The notes under the pieces: generated by a model | What the model was told of the DNA's origin: nothing | What the model saw: the letters and a program-made list of their open reading frames with translations, nothing else | Database searches by the model: none | Shown: positions 8,530-16,049 of the stretch, piece by piece | Numbering within the stretch: position 1 is the first letter of the stretch | Layout: each line of letters opens with the position of its first letter | Assembly (NCBI GenBank): GCA_013152435.1 | Contig: JAADGJ010000035.1 | Location: forward strand, 1-64,000 | DNA length: 64,000 nucleotides | From: Chloroflexota bacterium | GTDB lineage: Bacteria; Chloroflexota; Anaerolineae; DUEN01 | Direction: 5' to 3' | Program-made: the position numbers and the translations under genes

Positions 8530-9378
8530 CTACGGCAACATCGGCTCCACATTCCGCACCCAGGCGTGATCGGGATCATCGGTCCAGGCGCCAAACACCC
8601 GCTCATCACCGGCCATGCACCACAGGTAGTACACCTGATAGCCGGGGGCCGCCGCCACCGGATGGTACCCGCCCGGTAACAAAACCGTATCCCCATGCCG
8701 CAGGCGATACACGACATCCACGGCATCGGGCGCTTCGGGGTTGGTGTAGATGCACTGAAGGGCAAATCCCTGCTCCGGCCTGATCTGGAAGAAATAGATC
8801 TTCTCCATGGGCATCTCGGCCGGCGGGTTCACCGCGTCATGCTTGTGTGGTGGGTAGCTGGACCAGTTCCCCGGCGGGACCAGGACCTCCCCCACCAGCA
8901 GGCGCTCGGCCGGGAACCGTCCGTCGATCCCCAGGATGACGGTGCGGCGCCAGTTCGCCGCGCCCACGGTGCGCCGGACGGCCTGCGCAGGGGTGATTAG
9001 CGCCGGCAGGCCCTCCCGGTGGCAGGGAGCGGAGAGCACGGCCATATCCAGCGGACCGGCCACCGCCTTCACCGAGTAGCGAGCGCCCCGCGGCACATAG
9101 ACGAAGGTGGGGTCGCCATCGAACACGCTGCGGCGCCCCCCGATATCCACGTACTGGGCGGAGGGGAACCCGCCCCCCTCCACCGTGATCGTGGCCTTGC
9201 CGCCCAGGAGGCACAACGCCACCTCCTGGTCCCCGCTCTCGGCCTCATAGTCCGTCTCCCGGTCCAGCCACAGCCGTCCGAAGGTCAGGTAGCGCAGGGC
9301 AGAGGTCTCCTGAGGGCTTACGATCGGATTATAGCCTACCCGCAACGCTCGCGCTCTCACGACCAGGTCATCGTGCAT
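8530..9378 (-). CDS. iolB: 5-deoxy-glucuronate isomerase, IolB family
   Basis: This 282-residue double-cupin protein has the KduI/IolB fold. IolB converts 5-deoxy-D-glucuronate to 5-dehydro-2-deoxy-D-gluconate in myo-inositol catabolism. Metal ligands appear in SSYPPHKHD (His178, His180), MEKIYFF (Glu192) and PGGYHPV (His239). PGYQVYYLWCMAG is the usual IolB C-terminal signature. The start at 9378 is preceded by AAGGGGGCAAGT. The 50 upstream codons in frame are unlike the family and overlap the promoter region. A strong promoter at 9531-9558 and an inverted repeat at 9484-9520 lie in front. Other iol genes (iolC, iolD, iolG) are not in the window, so the pathway is not demonstrated here. Confidence 0.92.
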   Translation of the reverse strand: MHDDLVVRARALRVGYNPIVSPQETSALRYLTFGRLWLDRETDYEAESGDQEVALCLLGGKATITVEGGGFPSAQYVDIGGRRSVFDGDPTFVYVPRGARYSVKAVAGPLDMAVLSAPCHREGLPALITPAQAVRRTVGAANWRRTVILGIDGRFPAERLLVGEVLVPPGNWSSYPPHKHDAVNPPAEMPMEKIYFFQIRPEQGFALQCIYTNPEAPDAVDVVYRLRHGDTVLLPGGYHPVAAAPGYQVYYLWCMAGDERVFGAWTDDPDHAWVRNVEPMLP

Positions 9379-9483
9379 ACTTGCCCCCTTGCCCTGCGAT
9401 CGAGGTTTGGAGATCATCCGGCGAAGAGCCCCACGCCATTGGGCCACCGGATGGGAAAGACGTCCCCGGGAACGATCATCCAT

Positions 9484-9520
9484 ACAAGACGCCCATCCCA
9501 TTCCCCAGGGTACGTCTTGT
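9484..9520. promoter_or_regulatory. Inverted repeat ACAAGACG/CGTCTTGT, candidate operator
   Basis: Perfect 8-base arms at 9484-9491 and 9513-9520 are separated by 21 bases. They lie just downstream of the iolB -10 box, in the first transcribed bases. The position fits a repressor roadblock site or a leader hairpin. The regulator is unknown. Confidence 0.5.
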
Positions 9521-9530
9521 GGCATCATCC

Positions 9531-9558
9531 ATTATAGTGGGCCTGGAGCCGCTGTCAA
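9531..9558 (-). promoter_or_regulatory. Sigma-70-type promoter for iolB operon
   Basis: On the minus strand a consensus TTGACA (9553-9558) and a consensus TATAAT (9531-9536) are separated by 16 bases. Transcription would start near 9524, giving a leader of about 145 bases before iolB. The -35 lies only three bases from the opposite-facing -35 of the peptidase promoter. Confidence 0.8.
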
Positions 9559-9561
9559 CCT

Positions 9562-9590
9562 TTGCACGGCACATAACGCCATGGTATCAT
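9562..9590 (+). promoter_or_regulatory. Extended -10 promoter for the M20 peptidase
   Basis: TTGCAC (9562-9567) and TGG-TATCAT (-10 at 9585-9590) are separated by 17 bases on the + strand. The TG before the -10 makes it an extended -10 element, which compensates for the weak -35. It is arranged back to back with the iolB promoter in the 327-base spacer. Confidence 0.6.
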
Positions 9591-9705
9591 GCCGCACACC
9601 GCGAGGTCATAGGCCGCCGGCCCGAAAGATGCCCGCCTCGAGCAGGAACGCCCCCTGTGGACGTTCCGAGCCCATCTGATCCCAATCCATATAACGGAGC
9701 CCCGT

Positions 9706-11040
9706 ATGCTTATACAAGACCCATCCTCACTTATCGAAGAGACGGTGCGCCATCTGCAGGCGCTCATCCGGTTGGAGACGGTGAACCCGCCAGGGAACGA
9801 GATCCTGGCCGCGGAATACCTGGCCGACGTCTTGAGTGGCGAAGGATACGATCCCGTCGTGCTGGAATCCGCCCCCGGGCGGGGGAACATGGTCGTCCGC
9901 TACGCAGGCAACGGTGAACTCCCCCCTCTCCTGCTGCTGGGACACACGGACGTGGTACCGGCTGAGCCGGAGCACTGGAAACATCCGCCCTTCGGCGGGG
10001 ATATCGCCGAGGGGTGCGTGTGGGGTCGCGGAGCGGTGGACATGAAGGGCGCCGTGGCCATGGAGCTCGCTGTCATGCTGGCGCTGGCACGATCGGAGGC
10101 GCCCCTGCGCCGGGATGTGATCTTCGCCGCCACCGCCGACGAGGAGGCGGGCGGGCACTTCGGCATCGGTTGGCTGGTGGATCACCATCCCGATCTGGTC
10201 CGAGCGGAGTACGCGCTGACGGAGTTCGGCGGGTTCAGCCTCGATCTGGACGGTCATCGGGTGTACCCGTGCCAGACGGCGGAAAAGGGGAACTGCCAGG
10301 TGCGACTGAAGGCGCACGGGCGCCCCGGGCACGGCTCCGTGCCCCATCGGGATAACGCGATCGTGCATCTGGCCGAGGCGGTCTGCAAGCTGAGGACGGG
10401 CCAGTTGGGCATGCACGTCACCCCCACAGCCCGCGCGTTCATCGAGGGGATGGCGGAGGCCATGGGCGGCTCACGAGGGCTTCTCCTCCGCCAGCTCCTG
10501 CGGACCAGCACCCACGACCTGGCCCTGGCCGCGCTGCCGGATGAGGGCATGCGCGCCATGCTCGCGGCCGTGCTGCACAACACGGCCTCGCCGACCATGC
10601 TCTCGGCGGGGAGCAAGATCAACGTGATCCCTTCCCAGGCGGAGGCCTCCCTGGACGGCCGTTTGCTGCCCGGGCAAACGGCACAGGATTTCGTCGCGGA
10701 GCTGCGCCAGCTCGTCGGCCCGGACGTGGAGATCGAGGTCGTCAAGGAGGTGCCAGCCCTGGAGATGCCTCGGGACACCCCCCTGTGGGAGACGCTCCGG
10801 CATGTCCTGCAAGCGCACGACCCCGAGGGGACGATGATCCCCTTCCTGCTGACCGGCGGCACGGACGCCAAACACCTGGCCAGGCTGGGGATCACCACAT
10901 ACGGCTTCACCCCGCTTCGCTTCCCGCCGGACTTCGACCTCTTCAGCCTGGCACACAGCCACGACGAGCGTCTCCCCATCGAGGCGCTGGCCTGGGGTCT
11001 GCCGGTTCTGATCGATGTGGTGCACAGCTTCTGCCGGTGA
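9706..11040 (+). CDS. M20 family metallopeptidase (ArgE/DapE-like)
   Basis: This 444-residue dizinc amidohydrolase carries the M20 metal set: LLLLGHTDVVP (His80), GRGAVDMKG (Asp112), TADEEAGG (Glu146/Glu147) and the C-terminal AHSHDER His. The central lid/dimerisation domain includes AHGRPGHGSVPH. ArgE/DapE enzymes hydrolyse N-acyl amino acids or di-acid amides, and the sequence does not decide between them. The SAGSKINVIPS and DGRLLPG motifs are standard for the family. It reads divergently from iolB and is followed 28 bases later by a cupin epimerase. A GGAG lies 7 bases before ATG 9706. No signal peptide is seen, so it is cytoplasmic. Confidence 0.9.
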   Translation: MLIQDPSSLIEETVRHLQALIRLETVNPPGNEILAAEYLADVLSGEGYDPVVLESAPGRGNMVVRYAGNGELPPLLLLGHTDVVPAEPEHWKHPPFGGDIAEGCVWGRGAVDMKGAVAMELAVMLALARSEAPLRRDVIFAATADEEAGGHFGIGWLVDHHPDLVRAEYALTEFGGFSLDLDGHRVYPCQTAEKGNCQVRLKAHGRPGHGSVPHRDNAIVHLAEAVCKLRTGQLGMHVTPTARAFIEGMAEAMGGSRGLLLRQLLRTSTHDLALAALPDEGMRAMLAAVLHNTASPTMLSAGSKINVIPSQAEASLDGRLLPGQTAQDFVAELRQLVGPDVEIEVVKEVPALEMPRDTPLWETLRHVLQAHDPEGTMIPFLLTGGTDAKHLARLGITTYGFTPLRFPPDFDLFSLAHSHDERLPIEALAWGLPVLIDVVHSFCR

Positions 11041-11068
11041 CGAGAACCTCAAGGACTCGGGAGGAATC

Positions 11069-11539
11069 ATGTCGGTGCAGTTACACGGAGTGGAGATCAA
11101 GGAGCTGGTGACGCACCCGGACGAGCGCGGCTTCTTCCGGGAGCTGATCCGGGTGACGGACGGGTTCTTCGGAGAGGGCTCCTTCGGGCAGCTCAGCCAC
11201 AGCCACATGTACCACGGCGTGGTCAAGGCATGGCACATCCACTGGCGCCAGACGGACTGGTGGTACGTGCCGATCGGCAACCTGAAGGTGGCCCTGTATG
11301 ACATGCGCCCGGACAGCCCCACTTACCGTCAGCTACAGGAGCTGCTCATGGGCGATCACTATCCGCCGATCGTGCTGAAGATCCCCCCGGGTGTGGCGCA
11401 CGGGTGTCGGGTGCTGAGCGCAGAGGCGCACCTGCTCTACGTGACTTCCAGCGTTTACGACCCCAGCGATGAGGGGCGCATCCCCCACGACGATCCGGAG
11501 ATCGGATACGACTGGACGGCCGGGCCGGAGATCCGCTAG
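11069..11539 (+). CDS. dTDP-4-dehydrorhamnose 3,5-epimerase-like cupin
   Basis: This 156-residue protein resembles RmlC: HPDERGFF near the N-terminus, KAWHIHW with the expected catalytic His at 56, LYDMRPDSPTY, IPPGVAHGCRVLS and LLYVTSSVYDPSDEG. The last includes the conserved Tyr and the E-G pair. True RmlC proteins are about 180 residues and usually sit with rmlABD; here the protein is shorter and none of those genes is adjacent. The substrate may therefore be another nucleotide sugar. GGGAGGA precedes ATG 11069. A frame upstream overlaps the peptidase gene and is not used. Confidence 0.85.
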   Translation: MSVQLHGVEIKELVTHPDERGFFRELIRVTDGFFGEGSFGQLSHSHMYHGVVKAWHIHWRQTDWWYVPIGNLKVALYDMRPDSPTYRQLQELLMGDHYPPIVLKIPPGVAHGCRVLSAEAHLLYVTSSVYDPSDEGRIPHDDPEIGYDWTAGPEIR

Positions 11540-11546
11540 ACGCGAG

Positions 11547-11574
11547 CGATCCCCGGCCTGACGACCGGGGATCG
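11547..11574 (+). terminator. Hairpin after the RmlC-like gene
   Basis: CGATCCCCGG-CCTGACGA-CCGGGGATCG is a perfect 10-bp stem starting 8 bases after the stop. Only a short TT follows. The rest of the 291-base convergent spacer (11575-11830) holds an A/G-rich tract near 11690-11730 but no gene. Confidence 0.7.
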
Positions 11575-11830
11575 TTCGCATCAGGAGGAGAAAGGAGGAA
11601 AGCCTCACATCCGCCCCACAGCCACTACGCCCCATGCTCACACTACCGCTCACCCTCTTCGTGGGGAAGAATCGCGTCGCAACATTAATGGGAGATGAGA
11701 GGAAGATAAGAGAATGATGAAAAATGTGCGTCCATCCGAACAGGATGAAACGCCAAAGGACACGCCCGAGGACGGGAGCGATCCGTCACGTCCTTCCCCA
11801 GCAAGTGAAGCTCCCATGCGGCGCGATCGA

Positions 11831-12910
11831 TCAGAAAGGAGAGGGGGTGAGCGTCACGGCCAGCAGCGCCACGCTCAACAAGGCGCCCAACCGGCGCCAG
11901 CCATTCAGCCCAGTGATCTCGTTCAACGGCATGGGGTGCCTCAACCCGGTAAGCGCCACGAAGAAGGCCCAGATGAACCAGCCCGGCCAGTACAGCCACC
12001 CCAGGGCTACCAGCATCAGGAGCACGCTCGCCGTCATCCAGCGCGCTCGAACGCCCAACACCGCATAGGCGATATGTCCGCCATCCAGCTGCCCGGCCGG
12101 CAACAGGTTGAAACCCGTCACCAATAGCCCAAACCACGCGGCCAGCGCCAGGGGGTGCAAGGACACCGCATACCCCGGCGGATGCGGATGTACCCACTGC
12201 ACCAGGGCGTCCACCAGCAGCGACTTCCCCAGCCCCGCGCCGCCCAGCCCGGCCACGAGATCCGACATCATCAGCCCGGCAACGAACAACGGGACGGCTA
12301 CCAACAGCCCCGCCAGCGGCCCCGCGACCCCAACATCGAACAGGGCCCGGCGATCCTCCACGGGCGATTTGAGCTGGATGAACGCGCCGAACGTGCCCAG
12401 CCCCAGCGGGATAGGGATGAAATACGGCAGGGTGACGGCGACGCGATGGTATCGCGCGGCGACGTAATGCCCCAGCTCGTGCACCCCGAGGATCGTGAGC
12501 AGGCCGAACGCGAACCACATGCCCCACCACAGCCCGCGGGGGTGGAACAGGGGGTTCGCGCCCACCAACAGCGCCCCCATGAACGTGGTCGTCACGATCG
12601 TCGCCAGGAACAAGCCCAAATGCACCCACCAGCGCCCCCTCCCGGCAGGGCGCGCCACGCCAGGCATGGCGACGATCACATCCCGGCCGTGCTGCCGGCG
12701 TAAGACCGGCGTGTACCCGTGCGCAGAAAAGCGCCCCTTCAGCAAACGGAAGGCCTCGTCCGCATCCCGTTGCAGGCGCCCCTCAAAGGCGAGAGTCCCA
12801 TCTCCATTCCGGACCACGCGCTGCACCACCAGCACATCCCATAGCTCGCCTTGCAGGATGCGCTCCGGGGTATCCTCCACCGGCCGCCAGATATTCATCT
12901 CCTGGTCCAC
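11831..12910 (-). CDS. Site-2 protease (M50) family membrane metalloprotease
   Basis: This protein of up to 359 residues has an N-terminal cytosolic region (about 1-90) with an RLQRDADEAFRLLKGRFSAHGY segment, followed by about six membrane helices. The zinc motif HELGH is at 144-148. The third ligand lies in LLPAGQLDGGH near residue 277, matching the NPxDG-like motif of S2P enzymes. Such proteases cleave membrane-anchored regulators or signal peptides. The frame opens with GTG at 12910, 10 bases after a GAGG. An in-frame ATG at 12898 is an alternative, but its AGGAG is directly adjacent. It reads in the same direction as the upstream DUF3048 gene but is separated from it by a strong hairpin. 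Confidence 0.87.
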   Translation of the reverse strand: MDQEMNIWRPVEDTPERILQGELWDVLVVQRVVRNGDGTLAFEGRLQRDADEAFRLLKGRFSAHGYTPVLRRQHGRDVIVAMPGVARPAGRGRWWVHLGLFLATIVTTTFMGALLVGANPLFHPRGLWWGMWFAFGLLTILGVHELGHYVAARYHRVAVTLPYFIPIPLGLGTFGAFIQLKSPVEDRRALFDVGVAGPLAGLLVAVPLFVAGLMMSDLVAGLGGAGLGKSLLVDALVQWVHPHPPGYAVSLHPLALAAWFGLLVTGFNLLPAGQLDGGHIAYAVLGVRARWMTASVLLMLVALGWLYWPGWFIWAFFVALTGLRHPMPLNEITGLNGWRRLGALLSVALLAVTLTPSPF

Positions 12911-12974
12911 TAGTCATACGCCTCACAAGGGGAGGTGAGATCTTCCAGGCGCACTCTCAACGAGGACAACATAA

Positions 12975-13022
12975 GGGCCGGGCATGTATCCGTCAGGAAG
13001 CCCAGATACAATCGCCCGGCCC
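12975..13022 (-). terminator. Long two-part hairpin after the DUF3048 gene
   Basis: GGGCCGGGC (12975-12983) pairs with GCCCGGCCC (13014-13022). Inside the loop GTATC pairs with GATAC, extending the stem. On the minus strand it follows the lipoprotein stop by 24 bases and is followed by CTTAT. Confidence 0.7.
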
Positions 13023-13046
13023 CCGTCACTCAGGCGTACCCCAGCG

Positions 13047-14285
13047 CTACGGCGTAATCGTCACCGCCATGTCCAAAGGCGTCACCTGCCACCAGCTGTT
13101 CCCCGGCTTCAGCGGGATATCCCGCCCGGCCGCGTCCACGAAACGGAACGGTGCGTGGCGCTCCGGCCGGGTCCACATACCCTCGTACACCCGGCCATCC
13201 CGGAGGATCTTCAACGGCCCCTGCCCCCAAAGCTGGACCTCAATGGAGCGGTTGATGCCGATATCCTCCGTGCCATGCTCCAGGATCAGCGTCTGCACGT
13301 GATTGGCCCCCAGGATGACCACATCAGCGGCGGTAAGCTGCCGCCCATCCAGCGCCTCCACGTGGGGCTGCCCGGCCACGAACCGCTTCCACAGCCCGGT
13401 CGCCTCATCGTAGACCCAGGTCACCACGCCATCCGGGTAGTCGAGATCCACCCGGCTGGCCGGCGCCCCGCCCTCCGGAGGCTTCTCGGAGAAGACCCAG
13501 GAGGCGGTCGGATCAGGCCGGTGGTTCCATCCACGCTCCGTAATCGCCCGCCAGAGGGCCTCGGTGCTCGCGAACAGGTTGTGCGGCATCGGAATGCTGG
13601 GATCCCGGAAATACGCCGACCCGTTCAGGGCCTGCTCCAGCAGCTGGCCGCCGATATCGGAATTATAGAGCCGCTCACGCACCGGCTGCACCGCGCCCGA
13701 GAAGCACAGCACCGCGTCGAAGATGACCGGCAGTTCCACGTCGATCAGACGGGCGCTGCGGATGGAGCCCACCCGCTCGGCATCCTGGCTCTGATAGATC
13801 ACCGTAAAACGGGTGAGATTGAACTCGATCCGGCTCTCCACCACGACATCCGCCTTGCTCAGCCCCGACTGCGGGCGCACGTTGGCGGTGTTGGCCACCT
13901 TAATCGCCAACGGCCGTCGCTCCAACACCGCCGGATCAGCCGGGCGCAGGCCGGTGAACGGGGACACGCTCGGATCGTCTCTGGGAACGATCAGGACGAC
14001 GTCCGGCGTGGCCGTGGGCGTCGCAGTCGGCGTCGGCGTGGGCACAGGCGTGTCCGTTGGCGGGATGGGCGTCGGCGTGTTGACCTGCGCCGTGGGCCTC
14101 GGCGTCTTGGTGGGCGTCGGCGTGGGCGTCGGCCGCCGTCCCTTGCATCCGACCGCCGTCAACAGCACCAGCGCCAACGCCAGACACAACAGGATCGGTC
14201 GAGATCTCCCTATCGTCCCCGAGCCACCGCCATCACACGCAGATGATCCGGCGCGGCCCTTGCGTTGCGTTCCCAAAGCAGACAT
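13047..14285 (-). CDS. DUF3048 family lipoprotein
   Basis: This 412-residue protein has an N-terminal hydrophobic segment (ILLCLALALVLL) ending in the lipobox LTAVGC, so Cys47 would be lipidated. A Thr-Pro repeat linker of about 45 residues follows, then a DUF3048 domain (YerB-like). Its characteristic segments are SPFTGLRP, RPLAIKVANTANVRPQSGLSKAD, RVGSIRSARLIDVEL and WNHRPD-type motifs. The function of DUF3048 proteins is not established; they are extracytoplasmic. The gene begins 31 bases after the aroD stop and is probably co-transcribed with it. AGGAGG lies about 13 bases before ATG 14285, slightly far. Confidence 0.88.
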   Translation of the reverse strand: MSALGTQRKGRAGSSACDGGGSGTIGRSRPILLCLALALVLLTAVGCKGRRPTPTPTPTKTPRPTAQVNTPTPIPPTDTPVPTPTPTATPTATPDVVLIVPRDDPSVSPFTGLRPADPAVLERRPLAIKVANTANVRPQSGLSKADVVVESRIEFNLTRFTVIYQSQDAERVGSIRSARLIDVELPVIFDAVLCFSGAVQPVRERLYNSDIGGQLLEQALNGSAYFRDPSIPMPHNLFASTEALWRAITERGWNHRPDPTASWVFSEKPPEGGAPASRVDLDYPDGVVTWVYDEATGLWKRFVAGQPHVEALDGRQLTAADVVILGANHVQTLILEHGTEDIGINRSIEVQLWGQGPLKILRDGRVYEGMWTRPERHAPFRFVDAAGRDIPLKPGNSWWQVTPLDMAVTITP

Positions 14286-14316
14286 CGTGCGCTCGAATCC
14301 TCCTCATCCGAGATCT

Positions 14317-15339
14317 TCACGAGCGAATTCGCTCGATCCACCAACGCACCCAGGCATGCACATCCCCATCCAGATGGTGGCCCTCCCAACGGCCATCGGC
14401 CCGACGCGCCAGGATATTCACCCGCCCCGCTTGGCGCGCCGCCTCGGTGAGATGGGATACCTGCAGGGCCATCGCCCCCGCGAGGGAGGCATCCACACTG
14501 CACCCCACCAAGTCCAACGCATCCAATCCGGCAAGTGTTCCCGCGTCCACCCGGAGGGCGATCAGGGGCACCCAGACGGCGTTGAGCCTCGCGTCGCGCA
14601 GGGCGGCATTGCCGGACGCCATCACCGCCCGCGGCGGAAGCTCGGGCACCAGATGTCCGAAAGCGAGCGTCTCGGCGCCGATCTCACGAACCCGGTAGAT
14701 CTCGTGCAGGTCGGCCACCGCGATCTGGCCCGGCGCCACCCGCTGCGCATCCCCCCCCAACGTTGCGTAGGTCAGGTAGCAGGAGGGATAGCGCAGCGCC
14801 AGGACCCGACTGGCCATCCCCGCCGCGTCCATGGCGATGGCGATGGTGGGACAATCGGCCTCCCGCCAGACCCGCATCACGGGCGCCAGATCGGCCACCT
14901 CACGGGCCATACCCACCAGCTTGACCACGTCCGCCCCCAGCCCCGCCAGCGAGCGATAACGATCCACCAGATCGTCCGGCATCCGGTCGAAATCATGCCG
15001 CGAGATGATCAGCCGGGTCCGGGGCCGCTCCGCGTCCGCCAGGAGATGCACCGCGTCCCACTCGATATCCACGTGCTCAGCCCCCAACTCGATCGCCTGG
15101 AGAAGCGGGCGCACACGCAGGAGCTCCTCCCCCTGGAACCGCCCTCCCTCCCGCACAGGGCGATGGGTGATCACCACCGGGCAAGGGCGATGTCGCAGAA
15201 GGGTCGGCAGGTCATACTCATCCATGAGGTCCAGGCGAATCTCCGCCACGTCGGCCACTCGGGCCACCTGATCCATTAGCCGCAACATCTCATCGGTGTG
15301 GGCCGCCCCCAAGGACACGGCGATCAACGGTCGCGACAT
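14317..15339 (-). CDS. aroD: Type I 3-dehydroquinate dehydratase with vestigial shikimate dehydrogenase domain
   Basis: Residues 1-213 form a complete type I DHQ dehydratase of the shikimate pathway. Visible are EIRLDL (Glu33, Arg35), THRPVREGG, DIEW (Glu93), SRHDF (His115), DVVKLVG (Schiff-base Lys140), GMASR (Arg178) and APGQ (202-205). Residues 215-340 resemble only the substrate-binding half of shikimate dehydrogenase: IYRVREIG, LNAVWVPL, and GRVNILARRADGRWEG followed by HLDG instead of NTDG. The NADP domain is absent. Residues 215-340 contain no lysine, so the AroE catalytic Lys is missing. This is therefore probably a degenerated AroD-AroE fusion. The start at 15339 has AAAGGAAAGCGT before it. 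A good promoter lies at 15384-15412. Confidence 0.9.
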   Translation of the reverse strand: MSRPLIAVSLGAAHTDEMLRLMDQVARVADVAEIRLDLMDEYDLPTLLRHRPCPVVITHRPVREGGRFQGEELLRVRPLLQAIELGAEHVDIEWDAVHLLADAERPRTRLIISRHDFDRMPDDLVDRYRSLAGLGADVVKLVGMAREVADLAPVMRVWREADCPTIAIAMDAAGMASRVLALRYPSCYLTYATLGGDAQRVAPGQIAVADLHEIYRVREIGAETLAFGHLVPELPPRAVMASGNAALRDARLNAVWVPLIALRVDAGTLAGLDALDLVGCSVDASLAGAMALQVSHLTEAARQAGRVNILARRADGRWEGHHLDGDVHAWVRWWIERIRS

Positions 15340-15383
15340 ACGCTTTCCTTTCATGTGAGACGATCTCTCCAACGGGCCAAGCG

Positions 15384-15412
15384 ATTCTAACGTATCCGCC
15401 TGCCCCCGTCAA
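15384..15412 (-). promoter_or_regulatory. Sigma-70-type promoter for aroD
   Basis: On the minus strand TTGACG (15407-15412), a 17-base spacer and TAGAAT (15384-15389) match the consensus at 5/6 and 5/6. The predicted leader is about 38 bases. Confidence 0.7.
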
Positions 15413-15556
15413 CCGAAACCGCCCTCCATGCCCGGCCGCACAGCCGGTCAAGCTCACACACTCATCACACATCACACACAGCGGATTGAGCGTGGGAGCT
15501 GGCGCTGCTGTGGCCCGGCGCCAGCAGGCCGCCTCCTCGCACTCAACCACACACAG

Positions 15557-15582
15557 CCGGCTGAGCTCCCATGCTCAGCCGG
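15557..15582. repeat. Palindrome CCGGCTGAGC/GCTCAGCCGG, left copy
   Basis: This perfect 10-base inverted repeat has the loop TCCCAT and is preceded by CACACAG. A second copy with an 8-base stem and the same loop is at 15802-15823. Both flank hairpin repeat copy B. Confidence 0.7.
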
Positions 15583-15631
15583 CCACCGGCGCCAAGTGCA
15601 TCACATGGGAGCACGCTTCTACACCCGCGGG

Positions 15632-15786
15632 GTTCTTCGGAGGGGCGGCCAGCCCCTCCGAAGAACTTTTTAGCCCCTTACCTGCCCCGTGGGGCCGAAA
15701 GCCCCCGGCCCAAGCCCCAGCCAAGCAGGTCAAGAGCTGGAAAGAAGATTTTCTGCGGAGGGGTCCTCCCTCCGCACCTCCCCTCT
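15632..15786 (+). repeat. Intergenic hairpin repeat, copy B
   Basis: It starts with a perfect 15-bp stem, GTTCTTCGGAGGGGC (15632-15646) and GCCCCTCCGAAGAAC (15652-15666), followed by TTTTT. A core homologous to copy A follows (CTGCCCCGTGGGGCCG), then a terminal GCGGAGGG/CCCTCCGC hairpin near 15757-15776. The first hairpin looks like an intrinsic terminator, but no gene ends here: it lies between divergent genes. That favours a dispersed repeat. Confidence 0.8.
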
Positions 15787-15801
15787 CGATCATACACAGC
15801 A

Positions 15802-15823
15802 GGCTGAGCTCCCATGCTCAGCC
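15802..15823. repeat. Palindrome GGCTGAGC/GCTCAGCC, right copy
   Basis: This 8-base stem has the same TCCCAT loop and preceding ACACAGC context as the copy at 15557-15582. It is followed by a GGCGCTGCTG segment that also occurs near the left copy. Confidence 0.65.
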
Positions 15824-15902
15824 CGCCAATCAGTGCCGGCGCTGCTGCGGTCCGGCGCCAATCCGGCGCCGCCACCGGGCACATGATCCCCCACGCGGCC
15901 GG

Positions 15903-15931
15903 TTCGCACTTTTCACCAATCCGGGTATAAT
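15903..15931 (+). promoter_or_regulatory. Promoter for the glucarate dehydratase operon
   Basis: TTCGCA (15903-15908), a 17-base spacer and a consensus TATAAT (15926-15931) lie on the + strand. The leader to the TTG start would be about 112 bases. Confidence 0.65.
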
Positions 15932-16049
15932 GACCGCGCTACCTGCGGATCGTGGTGCGGGCTCGCGCCCTCTCATGCAAAACTGCCCGCCCAGCGCCCG
16001 ATCCCATCGGAAAGCGACGTTCCAACCCACCCAAACTCAGGAGGGCCCC

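Larger units (their letters stand above)
15413..15902. other. Repeat-filled divergent spacer between aroD and the dehydratase
   Basis: No convincing gene is present. It holds a CA-rich tract (about 15452-15482), a CTGGCGC-type hairpin near 15497-15522, two related GCTGAGC palindromes (15557-15582 and 15802-15823) and hairpin repeat copy B between them. Frames that run through the region have no family similarity. Confidence 0.7.

Noticed and set aside
14319-14334. GAGCGAATTCGCTC palindrome as an operator
   Set aside because: It lies inside the last codons of aroD and is explained by the Arg-Ile-Arg coding sequence; no other copy was seen.
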